DNA of 64,000 nucleotides from Panicum virgatum (Eukaryota > Streptophyta > Magnoliopsida > Poales > Poaceae): contig NC_053146.1 of NCBI RefSeq assembly GCF_016808335.1, positions 8,625,015 through 8,689,014 of the forward strand, read 5' to 3'. Positions 44,231 through 56,269 of this stretch are shown one piece after another. The position numbers were made by a program, and so were the translations under genes. The notes below the pieces were generated by a model. That model was given only the letters and a program-made list of their open reading frames with translations. It was not told the DNA's origin and did not search any database. The first letter of the stretch is position 1, and each line of letters begins with the position of its first letter.

Positions 44231-44930
44231 GGCTTAACTAAAACTGATCGTGGATGGAGATACACTGCAGACTACAGTACAGTTTCTAATTCAGAGCATG
44301 AACAGTACTGTGCTTTATCCCCCACCAGATACATCCATTCCATGCATGATCACCATCATGGATCTCAGTTGCTACAGATATATGTTGATTTTTAACATCA
44401 CACAGCTGCCACTGATATTTTTCCTTCGATGAAGCCACAAGTACTGATGCATGCCAGATTGTGCTAAAGCAGCTTGTGTGTGTGCGCGCCTGTGAGCACC
44501 AAATAGGCAACCCAAATGGCCAAATGGGTAGAGATGTGTTGTTGCTAGCGTGCGCACAAATTATTCCCCTTGAGACAGCCACAACCCTTGCTTGATCCAG
44601 ATGAAGTTACTGCTGCCAGAATACGATCCATGTTCTCCCTCTAGTCATAAATAAATAATATTTCAGACCAACATGGTTGGTATGTGAAGCATAAATTTAA
44701 TTACTATTGTTTACATAATATCATGAAACTACTTTTTCATACATTTATTTGTATAATTTTAAAATATCAAACCATAACACGCAAAAAGTAAATAAATACT
44801 GCCAGTATTATTTGTTTATGAACTCAAAGTATTAATGCAGATTGTCAGTCCAAAGACCAACGTTTTGAGGCCAAAAGAGGTAAATAAAATATTAATATTT
44901 CAGTACTTCTAGAGGCATATGACTTGGTGT

Positions 44931-46079
44931 CACTACTAGAGAACATGGCTTTTGTCCCGGTCTACAACTGCTTTTTATCCCGGTTCCTTAACCGGGATTG
45001 GCTGTCCGGGATAAATACGTGCATCTCTTTTGTCCCGGAAGCTATCGAACTGGGACAAATGCTAATTTTTGCGAACAAAAAAAATTAGGTCACTAGCGTC
45101 TGCGTACGGGAGCCAGCTTCTCCAAATTCAAAATCAATCTCAAAATCAATTACAATCACAAATCAATCATTCACAAAATCAATTATCACAACTACAAATG
45201 ATTTTTTCAAAAATTAATCTGTTCACATATACATATTTGACAAAAAAAAACAAGAACAGCAGCGCCGCCCGCCTAGATCTGGTGGCGCCATCCCCGCCAG
45301 CGCGACCGAGCAGAGCTGCTGCCACCGCGAGGGCCTGGCTGGGGCGCGGACCCAAGCCGACCCCGCCGGGGCCTGGACGCGCCGGCAACCGCCCCTGCCG
45401 GGCCGAGCTTGTGCCCGCCGCCGGGGCCTGGCCGCGGCGCGGACCCGCGCTGGCGACCGCCCTGCCAAGTCTAGTTGTTGCCGCCGCCGGGGCCTGGCCG
45501 CGGCGCGGACCCGCGCCGGCGACGCCACCGGGTTGGAGGCGCTCCAACGGGCCCGAGCCACCCTGGCCGGTGCCCGCGCCTTGGCCGCGCCCTAGCTGCG
45601 GCTCGCAGGCCCCGCCCGCACTGGGGAGGGAGCTGAGGGCCGGAGGGAGGGAGGAGAGAAGGCAGCTGAGGAAGGGGGCGGGACTACGGGAGGAAGAAGA
45701 TAAGGCAGAGGGAGAGGATAGTGAGAGAAATGAGAGGAGAGGAGCCAGCGACTTGGAAAATATCGGGAGGGAGACGTCGGTCGCTTTTTTGTCTCGGGTG
45801 CTGGCTCCACCCGGGACAAAAAAAGGCTCCCTTTTGTCCCGGCTGCTGGCTCTGCCCGGGACAAAAGGGCCACGGGGCCTTTTGTCCCGGTTGGAGCCAC
45901 CACCCGGGACAAAATGCCCTTTTTTTTGTCTCGGTTGGTGTCTCTAACCGGGACAAAAGGCCCATGTCCTCCCGCTGGCCCGGCTAGCCGTTGGACCCGG
46001 GACAAAAGCCACCTATTGTCCCGGGTTCAAAGACAGTCGGAACAAATTGCCTGGAACAAAAGACTATTCTGTAGTAGTG
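44931..46079. mobile_element. Non-autonomous CACTA element (TTTTGTCCCGG family), TSD TGT
   Basis: Starts CACTACTAGAGAACATGG at 44931 and ends CTATTCTGTAGTAGTG at 46079. TGT flanks both sides (44928-44930 and 46080-46082). TTTTGTCCCGG and CCGGGACAAAA repeats are packed in both terminal regions. The GC-rich centre (45260-45620) contains proline/alanine-rich open frames without a domain and no transposase. Confidence 0.92.
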
Positions 46080-46082
46080 TGT

Positions 46083-46559
46083 ATTGGATCCATCCAACGC
46101 TACTAAAACCAAATGTGTACCTGCTTAATTTCTTCTAGTTTGACATGAGTGGTACTACATTCAAGATCAATATATAGTTTTTGCCTTTCTAGAATCCTGT
46201 ATGCTGAAGCTGTTAGAACATCTTAATCAGCCTCAATGTTACTACCTGTTCCGCTGGAACATGCAAAGGATTCTTGTGTATTCGATTGAGAAGTCACCTT
46301 GGCATTGAAGCGATGAAAATGGAGTTTCATTTCTATACGTTAATCGCTTGATTAAGAGAATTTCTCGATGTCAAGAACTCCCTCTAGCCAAATTAACTTG
46401 AAGTTTCGTACAATGGAAACAGCTTGTTTTTGTGTCTACACATAAACTTTAATTGACTGCTAGTAATACAAATTTTACTTTTAACTATGAACAGCTGCAC
46501 CTTTATGTCTCCTTTATTTACTGCAATAAATAGTATGCACTTCGGCAGTTCGTCCGTAT
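46083..46559. other. Host sequence without recognisable gene
   Basis: About 480 bases of balanced composition with no open frame of note and no repeat ends. It leads into the promoter-like block of module H. Confidence 0.45.
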
Positions 46560-46780
46560 TGCTCAAGCCTTTATTTCCCAGTTATAAGTAGCACATATGT
46601 ACTCAAGCACCTTTGACTACGTTTTATGTAGACCAGCACACAAAATCAGGATCGCACCGTACTGCGGCGGTATGGGAATGGGAGACATCAAAAAATGAAA
46701 TGGAGCTCTGAATGATTTAGGAAAATAAACAAACTTCCAATTTCTTTCTGTCCAGAGCTAATGCTCAGTTGATTGATAGC
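46540..46780 (+). ncRNA. miR2118-like module H (rightward)
   Basis: Core GGGAATGGGAGACATCAAAA at 46673-46694, about 18 of 22 identical to the miR2118 complement. GTTATAAGTA (46581-46590) lies about 90 nt upstream within a block shared with G and J (TTGCTCAAG, ACTCAAGCACC, CAGCACACAAAATCAGGATCGCACC). An inner helix AGCTCTG/CAGAGCT (46715 and 46773 region) is possible, but a mature arm is not recognisable. Confidence 0.45.
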
Positions 46781-47139
46781 GGATCGGAGGAGCTAATGCA
46801 TAGCATGAACGATGCTACATTTGCATGGTCTTTGATGAAGCCGCAACCATTGCATGTCATAGAAAGAATTTCTGCATGGAATGTGTCCAAGTATGGGTGG
46901 TGTCATTTTGTTTTTCTTACGTAGAGGTGGTGATTCGTGTCTCTTGTGCCGAACAGGCAAAGTACGTACCTTGGTGTGAACACCAACGTAACGCTAATGG
47001 GTGCAAATTAATGTTTTTTTAGCACTTAACATGCAAGGGTGGAAAAGGCGCCAATACGCAGAGAGCATAACTTTGATACACGCTCCTCTTGTTCTTGTTT
47101 TCTCCCCTCCCTGTCCCAAACCCTTATGTATAGCAGTAA

Positions 47140-47300
47140 CACTACACGGGAACAATATATAGTAGGCAAAGACTAGTATCTACCCAGTGACTCGCATCAG
47201 TGTGACCTTTGGTGAGCTCAAGACGCCATGACACTGAAATCATGAGAGTGGGATGCCTCTAAGGAAGAAGCAAAGATGCTGAAACCAGAAGGGGCTAATG
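47140..47300 (+). ncRNA. miR2118-like module L, left copy (rightward)
   Basis: GAGAGTGGGATGCCTCTAAG at 47243-47266 aligns with the passenger-type cores of G and J when one base is inserted. It is followed by the shared GGAAGAA, and is preceded at about 95 nt by TATATAGTAG (47155-47164), as in modules I and K. It lies in the host segment now present on both sides of the Copia element. Confidence 0.33.
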
Positions 47301-47562
47301 GCTAATATAATGCCACTGTCAGCCGCAGAACAATTTCTGGAGCAGCAGGCATATCAGAACCTCGAGGCTATATTGTGGGTGGTAACTAGCAAGTGGGTTG
47401 TCACACGATAATCTGAGACCATTTTATATTATATTAGTTGCAATTTATTATTAAAAACACATGTATGCTAGAACAAACGAGTTACGGAGTTAAACTGAAT
47501 CATATGATACGCACAATTGGTCAAGAGTACCCACATTCTTGTGTTCTAATTAGTGCCCATCG

Positions 47563-48708
47563 CACACGAAAGAGCATCAAGTACCACAACAACAAGTAGA
47601 AGAACCCCAAAGCAAAGAACTCAAGAAATCAAGGGATTCATGCACCACGAGCTCCAAACGAACACGAGATCGATTTCAATCCAAAAGCCACGAGGGCACA
47701 AGGAGGGAAGGGCCTCCTTTCCCACACAAATTCAGTACACAACTCAAGAATTCATCCCTAAAACCCTAGAGAAGGAGAGGGAGAAGAACTTGAGAGAGAG
47801 AGCAGGGAGGAGATGGCGCCTGGCTCCTCTTCTTCTGTTATGTCCAGCGCGCACCACCCAGGAGGGGGCGCCTGCCTTTTTGTCCAGGGGCCAGCAGACC
47901 CACCCAGCTGCCTCCCTCTCTTTCTTCTCCTCCAAGCCTTCCTCTAATGACTCAATTACCCCTAAGTGCTGAAATTAAACTACAAGGCCCTTAGGGGCAA
48001 AACCGGAAAAGATACATTGAAGATCATCCGACGGCTGCGACGATTTGGAGTAGTTTGCTTCGACCCGACGCAATCTTCCCGATGTCACCACGCGTCCTTC
48101 TGGAATCTTCGCGGGGGCAGTTTTGGGAAAACTGCCGAAACCGAGTTCGGGTGCGATTTTGGAGGAACCGCGAAACCTTCCCGCGCGATGTTTCCAGGCA
48201 CACCCGCCAAGCCCGATGTCGCCACGTGTCCGACCTCCCGCCGGAACACTAGCGCTTTCGTCATCCCTGACACCATCGCCATCTCTCTCCGACTCGGCCG
48301 ACGTCGACGCATCCCAGCCGTTGGTTTTTCCCGAGCTACCAACAAACTCCACGCCGTCCCGCCTTGGCGCCAGGAGTGGATCGCAATGCGACCCAGCAGT
48401 GGCCCAAGCATCTGGGCCGCCCTTCTCCACCGCACGGTCATCCGGTCGGGCCTCCAACGCCACCACAAGGTCTCCCGCCTCCGCATGGTCGTCGAGCTTC
48501 CTGCCACCGCAACGCCGCCGCATGGTGCATCGGCACGTGCCTCGCTCTTGTCCAAACCATCTCGCTGCCACCGCGCCATCCGTGTACCTGCACACCACAG
48601 ACCAAGAACTGGCGCAATCTCCACAGAGTCGCGACTACACACAGTTAGTCCACTCCACGTGTTGGCAATCACTCATCACACCAAGGAGCAGGCTTCCACT
48701 GCCTCTCA
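47563..48708 (-). repeat. 3' LTR remnant (outer ~980 bp missing)
   Basis: Corresponds to the right-hand 1146 bases of the full LTR. In the left direction it stops at CACACGAAAGAGCATC and is joined to host-like sequence. The missing 980 bases are present at 56040-57020 in the other LTR. Confidence 0.88.
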
Positions 48709-50227
48709 ATCTCCCCCTTGATGAGTGCATTGTCAACACCACACCCCACACGGGCACTGGTGAAAGAAAGAGATAACCAAAAAGAAATAGAAAACAAAGA
48801 GAGCTAACTCCAGTGATCAAAAGTGAATGAAAGCCAGAAACGATCACTTGGAGATAGCAAAGCCAAAAGAGTCAGCCCCCAAGACAAGGGCAACGGCTCG
48901 ACGCACTGACTCCAAAACATGCTTGACCCCTCAAGAAAGAGGCAAGGCTCAACACAGCCAAGCATGTGCAAAGCTGGTCCCTCCAGAAAGAGGCAAAGCT
49001 CAACGCAACCAGCAAAGAGCATGAAAAAGCTCAAAAACTCCCCCTGAAATGCAGCTCCCCCTCACTATGCAACTCTCCCCCGATGTGTGCACACTCAAAG
49101 TCTGAATCTCTCCCTGAGACCAAACAAACAATCTCTCCCCCTTAGGACAAGGATCAAGAAATTCTCCCCCTAATCCCTAAGGTGAGACAAAAAAACAACA
49201 ATCTCTCCCCCTTGTTGACAAGGCACACGTCAAGGAAACTCCCCCTGCCTAGATGCTCCCCCTGGAAATATGCCATGAAGTGCAGTGCATGCGTGCCTAA
49301 AAGCTTCCAGGTACCGAACAAGAGCATTTGCAAGGGTCAAAATAGCTCAGCATATGAGGGTGCATATACAAGACAATGCATGGAGAAGCTCATAAGAATA
49401 TATCTATACAGATCATGAGCAAGCATTTGTCATTTGTAAAAGAAAAGCATCACCATAAAGAACCTAGTATACTAGACGGTAAACAAGCATGCTAGTGCTA
49501 GCAAGAACATACAGGTGAGCTACCCAAAGCATATCACAGCAACTGCCACTCAAGTAACCTTGAAACCAATTGAAAAACTCTCAGATTCTCAAACATAAAG
49601 AATTGGTGCCAGGGGTTGAAAACTTGCAAGTGCTTAACTTAGCGAATGTGCCAAGCCTAGGTCAATGACCATCGGAAGCTTAAGACAACACTCTCAGTCA
49701 TCCACCGCCTTGTCCAAGTTCTCCAGAGGAGCAGTCTCAGTACAAGATCAGTGGTGCAAGCAATCCCACCTAGATCTTTTCACTCAGAGCAAAGCAAGAG
49801 TTAGATTTTTGAAATTAGAGTCCAATTAATACATTCCAACACGAAGCAAAAGAGGGCATCTTGTTGCATGTGATAGCAAAGGGCCTAGCCACTAAACATG
49901 AAACAAGATAGCAAAAGCATACGAGCCTACACATGCTAGTAGCAGATCCAAAAGGTGACCATGTTTTATGATTTTCAAAGAATAAAATAGCTAAGCTCAG
50001 AGCCAATATACAACATATTCAAAGGAGCTAGCTACTCATGGTCAAAGCATATATACAACTCATAGCATAGCACAAGGCACAAGCAAATGCAGATATCATA
50101 TATGAGAAGCTTAGTGCAAGTGTAATGCATATGAGCAAATGTAATGCAAGATGATATGTACACAAAATGCAAGGAAAAGCAAAAAGAAGGAAAAACAAAT
50201 CCTAAACTACAAAAACAACTACCCAAC
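48709..50227 (-). other. 3' non-coding region and polypurine tract of the Copia element
   Basis: CAAGGGGGAGAT (minus sense, 48709-48720) adjoins the LTR start. The remaining 1.5 kb has several CTCTCCCCC/CTCCCCCT stretches (49060-49260) that read as purine tracts in the element's sense, and no coding frame. Confidence 0.7.
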
Positions 50228-53200
50228 TCAAAATGGGTAGCACACGCCAAGCTCTCCCCGCAAGCGAGCATAGGTGGCTTGTTCTAGGGGCTTGGTCAAG
50301 ATGTCGGCTACTTGATTATCAGTGGACACATGGGTCAGCTCGACATCACCCTTCTCATAGTGATCTCTCAGGAAGTGGAACCTCACGTCTATATGCTTGG
50401 AGCGAGAGTGTAGGACGGGGTTCTTGGCTAAGCTTATGGCTGAAGTGCTGTCAACGAAAATGGGAACTCTGCCATAGGTTAGGCCATAATCACTGAGAGT
50501 GTGTCTCATCCAAAGGATCTGGGAGCAGCAACTAGCAGTAGCAATGTATTCGGCTTCTGTGGTGGAAAGAGCTACACTAGTTTGCTTGCGGGCAGACCAA
50601 GGCACAAGAGAAGTTCCAAGAAACTGACAGGTGCCTGAAGTCGACTTGCGATCAATCCGACACCCACCATGATCAGCATCAGAAAAGCCAACCAACGCAA
50701 GAGAAGAGGAAGCAGAGTACCATAAGCCAAACTCAGGAGTGTATCGAAGGTACCTGAAAATCCTCTTCACAGCGTTCCTGTGAGAAGTGCGCGGAGAAGC
50801 CTGTAACCTCGCGCAGAGACAGACCGCGAACTGGATGTCGGGTCTGGTGGCCGTCAAGTACAGGAGCGAGCCGATCATGCTCCTGTACTCCTTCTGGTCC
50901 ACAGCAACACCTTCAGTGTCCTCATCCAGCGCCGTAGAAGTGCCCATAGGAGTCGGCATGGGACTGAGGTCTCCGAAGTCGAACTTCTGGAGCATGTCCT
51001 TAGTGTACTTGGCCTGGTGGACGAAGGTGTCATCCCGGGTTTGCTTGATGTGCAACCCGAGGAAAAACTGAAGCTCACCCATCATCGACATCTCAAACTC
51101 TCTGCTCATGTCATCAGAAAAACTAGAAACAAGAGTGTGAGAGGAGCCACCAAAGATAATATCATCCACGTAAATCTGAACCAACAGAAAATCAGCGCCA
51201 CGCCTGAGGAGAAACAAAGTCTTATCTACCGATCCCATGACAAACTCCTGCTTAAGCAAAAAGGCTCTCAACCTCGCATACCAGGCTCTAGGGGCTTGCT
51301 TCAGACCATACAAAGCCTTCTGAAGCTTGAAGACTCGGTCTAGAAACTTGGGACTCTCAAAGCCAGGAGGTTGCTTCACATAGACCTCCTCCTCTATAAA
51401 CCCGTTCAAGAAGGCACTCTTCACATCCATCTGATACAGCTTGAACCCCTTCGAAGCTGCAAAGGCTAAAAAGATCCGGATGGCCTCTAAACGAGCTACA
51501 GGTGCAAAGGTCTCCTCGTAATCTATCCCCTCCTGCTGGCTGTAACCCTGAGCTACTAACCTAGCCTTGTTCCTCACAACCATCCCATCCTCACCCTGTT
51601 TGTTCTTGAAAACCCATTTGGTACCTATAGGGTGGCAATCTGGTGGAGGCTCTACTAGGACCCAGACTTGGTTTCGCTCAAAGTTTTCTAGCTCCTCATG
51701 CATGGCATTGACCCAGTTAGAATCAGATAAAGCATGTCCAATATCTTTTGGCTCAAAGGAGGCAACAAACGCTGAATGAGCAAAGCCAGCGATACATGTT
51801 ACCTTGGACCTCGTGGCTCGTTCGTTGAGGTCACCTAACATTTGTTGAGGTGGATGACGACGCTGAATGTGTCATGGTGCTTCTCTTGACGAAGTCGCCT
51901 CGCCACCGCCCTCAACATGGGTCCCAGAGGAAGAACCTTGAGCTGGACGTGGATCGGCCGTAGTCGAAGCTGTGGGGAGCGGGCCGCCATCGTCGTCAGA
52001 ACTCGAATCTCCAGGAAGTGGGCCTGCAGCCGGCGCAGGGACACCACCATCACCCTCAAAGGCCTCAGGCTCATCCTCATCCTCAAAGATGTCCTGGCCA
52101 AACTCATCATCACCTGCACACTCCAAAGAAGCAGACAAAGAAGGAGTGGACTCGTCGAAGGTTACATTACAAGTTTCGACGATCCGGTTAGTCTCAAGAA
52201 TAAGAACACGATAGCCTCTGGATTGAAGAGCATAGCCAAGAAGAATGCCATCATAGCTCCTAGACTCGAACTTATCAAGATTTCCCTCCTTCAGAACAAA
52301 GCATCTGCAACCAAAAGCACGCAGGTGGGACACTCTGGGCTGTCGACCAAACCGCAACTCATACGAAGTCTTTTTCATGAATGAGCGAAGGAAGATGCGG
52401 TTGGCAACATAGCATGCGGTGTTGATTGCCTCGGCCCAAAAACGCCTAGGAGTCCTATGCTCATCAAGCATCGTCCTGGCCATCTCCACTAGGGTCCGAT
52501 TTTTGCGTTCAACCACGCCATTCTGTGGAGGAACATAAGGAGAGGAGTACTAGTGATCAAGACCAAAGCCACGACAGAAGTCATCAAAACGAGCGTTCTT
52601 AAATTCAGAGCCATTATCACTGCGGATAGCCCTCATGGCATGTGGAAGCTCATTCTGTAACCTCAAGGCAAGGTCTCGAAAGTACTGAAAAGCCTCATCC
52701 TTAGTCTCCAAGAAGAAAACCCAAGAGTACCGAGAAAAGTCATCAACGATCACAAGAATGTACCACTTCCCACCGACAGAGCGCACACGAGCAGGACCAA
52801 CGGTGTCCATGTGAAGAAGCTCGCCAGGGTGCGATGTCATCAACTGATTCACAGGTGGGTGCGGAAGGGAAACCATTTTCCCGTGACGACATGGGTGACA
52901 GACAAGGTCCTTTTCCAACTTAAGCTTGGGCAATCCTCGGATCAAATCAAGTGAGCTGAGTCTAACTAGTAGATCAAAGCTCAAGTGACCAAGTCTCCTA
53001 TGCCACTTCCAGAGCTCAAAGGACTGACCAGTCACCAGACAGTGAGAAGTGCTAGAAGAAGATCCAGAAAAGTCAATGCGAAACACACGGCCAAGAGGAA
53101 CAATGCCGCACACAAACTCTCCTCTTGAACCAAGAACACGCGAGCAACCTCTCTTGAAACTCACTTCAAACCCATCATCAAGAAGTTGCGAAACAGAAAG

Positions 53201-53698
53201 CAGATTAAAACCAAGTTTATCGACAAGAGCAACCTCTCTCAGGGTGAAGTCATCAGAAATCCGAATAGCACCAACTCCACGTACCTTTCCTCTGCTGTTA
53301 TCCCCGAAGGTGATGTACTCTTTGTCCTTCATCGGGGTGAGGCTGGAGAACCATCTGTGACTTCCGGTCATGTGGCACGAACAACCGGAGTCCATGAGCC
53401 ATATGTCCTCCAGGCCTCGAGTGTCCTGCTCAGTAGGAAGAGAAAGAGCGGGCAAATGGCCCGACACTGGGGTTAGCACAGAAAGAAGCAAACCAGTGTT
53501 GTGCCATCTGCTCGAAAGCAGGGTAAGTATCCTCAAACGAAAACTGTGGCTGGCGACCACCACGCTGAGAAAAACGTGGTGCGCCTCCGCCACCAAAGCC
53601 TCGGCCACGCTGACCACCACAGAAAGCACGGTGTGGAACAGGGCCGGCGAAACCACCAACAGGAGCGCGGTATCCACCACCGCCTCCCCCTCCTCCAC
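50228..53698 (-). pseudogene. Copia pol: protease, integrase, reverse transcriptase, RNase H, with stops
   Basis: One phase spans the whole region, interrupted by TAG (52550-52552) and TGA (51872-51874). The protease has WLMDSGCSCHMTG. The GAG-pre-integrase zinc finger has LWKWHRRLGHLSFD and CHPCRHGKM. The integrase core has DDFSRYSWVFFL and RSDNGSEFKN, and after the first stop VERKNRTLVEMARTML. The reverse transcriptase begins after the second stop ([40 protein letters not shown], catalytic YVDDIIFG). RNase H has [17 protein letters not shown] and [11 protein letters not shown], ending DILTKPL. Domain order protease-integrase-RT-RNase H is diagnostic of Copia. Pol lies in a different phase from gag, with overlap at 53430-53698. 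That could be a true frameshift site or a mutation. All catalytic motifs remain recognisable. Confidence 0.92.
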
Positions 53699-55976
53699 CT
53701 ACACGACGTGGCCTGGCATCCCGCCTCTGCCCACGTCGAGCTAGAGCGTGTCCACCTGTAGGCTGGTGGAGCACCTCCGGAGCGCGCCTCTCAGACTGCC
53801 TGCGCTCAAACCTCAACCTCCGGAAGCAAAATTCTGCCAAGTGACCTTCTCTTTCGCACCACTCACACTGGTAAGGCTCTCTCTTGTGTGTAGGCTGTGG
53901 TGTAGGTGCTGGGGCTCTCTGAGGTACTCTGGGGGGCTGAGTCCTCACCTTGGGCTTAGGAATTGGCTTACCACTAGGAGGGAGTGTATCCAGTCGGTTC
54001 TTGAGATGGTTAGGCTTGGGAACCCACACTGGATTCTTAGGTGGAGCTTTGGGTGGCTCAGTGAGGATTCCATCCTTAACTGGTGCTGGCTTAGGAATTG
54101 GTGGAGCTGTGGAAGATGAAAGTGCACTCACACTCGGCTCAAGCATCTCACCAATCTTCCCATAGGGTTGGACAAAATCAGCAAGAGTAAAAGCAAAACC
54201 AACCCCAACACCATCAGGACGCTTAAACTGCTGAACCATCATGCCCAACTGAGGCTCGCGGACGGACACCCAACTAAGAATCTCCCGAAGATGGGAATTC
54301 TCCTCCTCCATCCGGGTCTTGTCCTTCCGTGCCTCCTCAAGCTCAGAGATCAGGCTTGGGCACATAGTACAATCAGCAGAGCAAGAGCTAGGGACTGCGG
54401 ATTTCTCCAACTTCCTTAAAGCAGCATTCTTCTCCTTAAGCTCTTCTCTAAGTGCTGGGCACTCCTTACAAGCACCCAAGAGGGTAGGCCGGGACTTGAC
54501 CTCGTCCAAGGCCTTCTTGCCCTCCTCGAGCTTGAGCAAGTTCTCATCATACTTGCTCCTGAGCTCGGAAAGATCAGACATCAAACTGATACACTGACTG
54601 CACTCATCCTCCTCAACACAATCCTCCACAATAGGGGCAGACTGAGCAATCTCTAAAGCTAGTTTAACTTCCTTCAATTCCTGTCTCAAAGCTCTAAACT
54701 GCCTCTTAGCATCCTTAATGATCAAGTCCTGATTATCTAGAGCAGTGTAAAGATCCTCCAACTCCTCAGGAGTGGGGTGCTCAGGACGTACCTCAGAGCT
54801 TGGCTCTGGCTGAGGTGCAGGATCTACAGTGGTGGAAGGAGTTCCATCGGCGTCGGAGTCGCTGGAGCTGGAAGAAGATGAAGACGTCGAACTCTGGCTG
54901 GTGGAGGAGTGATCCTCGCTCTGGGCGACGAATGCCTGCTTGTTCTTGTACTTGCCGACGTTCTTCTTCTTCCGCTCGTGGTGCCGCTTGGAGCGTCCGC
55001 CATTCTTCTTGTGGGAGTGCCCACTCTTGTGCTTGTGGCGGTGCTCGCGGTACTCCTCATGCCTGGAGCGGTCGTCCTCCTCCCTAGAACTCTTCTTCTT
55101 GGGGCACTCGGCGGCGAAGTGGCCGGTCTTGCCGCAGTTGAAGCAGGTCTTCGCTCGTGCTTGTCTGTTGTTGAAGGCACGCTGGAACTTGTGGATGATC
55201 AATGCAAGCTCCTCGTTCCCAAGCACCTCCAACTACTCATCTGTCACAGACACAAGTGAAGACAAGCAAAAACCTCCAAGAGAGGGGTCAGGGTTAGCTC
55301 CAGAGTTGCCTACCAGGGCCATAGACTTGGAGGCGGAGGCATCAGCATGATTGCCTTCCATCTTAGCTCGAGAGAGCTTCTCCACCTCCGAAGCCTTGAG
55401 CTTACTGAACAGCTCATCCACAGTGAGGGTCTCATAGCTAGCAGACTCTATGATAGTCTGGACCTTCACCTCCCAGACCTTGCGATCAAGAGCATAGAGA
55501 AGCTTCATAGCCTTCTCATGATCGGAGTAGGCCTGGGTGCCCTGTGGCTGGTTCGCACGCACCTTGTTCACAATCGACTGAAAACGACTGAACATGGTGT
55601 CGATGCTCTCACCCGGCAACTGAGAAAAGTTCTCGTACTCCCGCCGGTGAGTCTCATACAGCCTCGACTTGACATGGTTGGTTCCTTCATGGAAATTGGC
55701 CAACCATGTCCAGATCTCCCGAGCTGTGAGAAGGTCGCTGACACAATCGAACTCAGGACGAGAGAGACAAGCTATGAGAGCGTTGTACGCCTTGCTATTG
55801 ACCTCATGTCTCCTAACCTGAAGCTCGGTCGTGCGGACCGCAAGGTTCACATAATCCGGGTCCACGCAAATCTCCTAGACCTCGGAACCTAGACTCAAAA
55901 GATAGGCACGCATGCGCACCTTCCAATAGTCATAATCGGATCCATTGAAGATCGGGGGTTTGCCCGGTGAACCCAT
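53430..55976 (-). pseudogene. Copia gag with two zinc knuckles and two in-frame TAG stops
   Basis: The start ATG is at 55976 (MGSPGKPPIFNGSDYDYW), next to the primer site. TAG occurs at 55875-55877 (codon 34) and 55233-55235. The N-terminal domain (REIWTWLANFHEGTNHVK, RLYETHRREYENF, ALDRKVWEVKVQTI) is of the UBN2/gag type that assembles particles. Downstream are a zinc knuckle (CFNCGKTGHFAAEC), a K/H/R-rich segment, a long coiled-coil with C-x2-C pairs (ECSQCISLMSDL, DCTMCPSLISEL), a proline-rich linker, a second knuckle (CEWCEREGHLAEFC) and a G/R-rich tail. Such a long, two-knuckle gag is typical of some grass Copia lineages. The frame closes at 53430 and overlaps pol by about 270 bases. Confidence 0.88.
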
Positions 55977-56025
55977 GGTCGCACAACGGTTTCGAACCGG
56001 AGAAGGCTATAGAGAAACCGTCCCG

Positions 56026-56037
56026 GCTCTGATACCA
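56026..56037 (-). other. Primer binding site (initiator tRNA-Met)
   Basis: Plus GCTCTGATACCA (minus TGGTATCAGAGC) two bases from the LTR edge TGTAGGACC at 56040. It sets the right LTR as the 5' LTR. Confidence 0.93.
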
Positions 56038-56269
56038 ATTGTAGGACCGAGAAATGCGACCAGAGGGGGGGTGAATGGGAGCCGATCAAAATTATCGCGA
56101 TCGAAAACTTTGGCTCAAGTTCCAAGTGTGCACCCCAACCCTAGAGTCCTGGGCGAGGTGTGAAATAGCTACGGAGGAGCTACACCAACACAAGAGAACC
56201 CTAGGAACAAACGTGAACAAGCGCGGAAGCGAACATGAAGAAACAGCGCAAGATTCAGCACGGTATACT

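Larger units (their letters stand above)
47048..48708. repeat. 1661-bp direct repeat, left copy (host module plus truncated LTR)
   Basis: Matches 57145-58805 at a constant offset of 10,097 with no gaps. It consists of 515 bases of host-like sequence (47048-47562) joined to 1146 bases of Copia LTR (47563-48708). I noticed no mismatch in the first ~990 bases and about nine in the last ~665. Confidence 0.9.

Noticed and set aside
45069..45947. 292-codon frame spanning the centre of the CACTA element 44931-46079
   Set aside because: Runs through terminal repeats and a proline/alanine-rich GC block; no transposase motif.
47966..48721. Open frame of about 250 codons present twice (also 58063-58827)
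   Set aside because: The two copies are LTR sequence of one retrotransposon; conservation follows from the LTR duplication, and the product lacks a domain.
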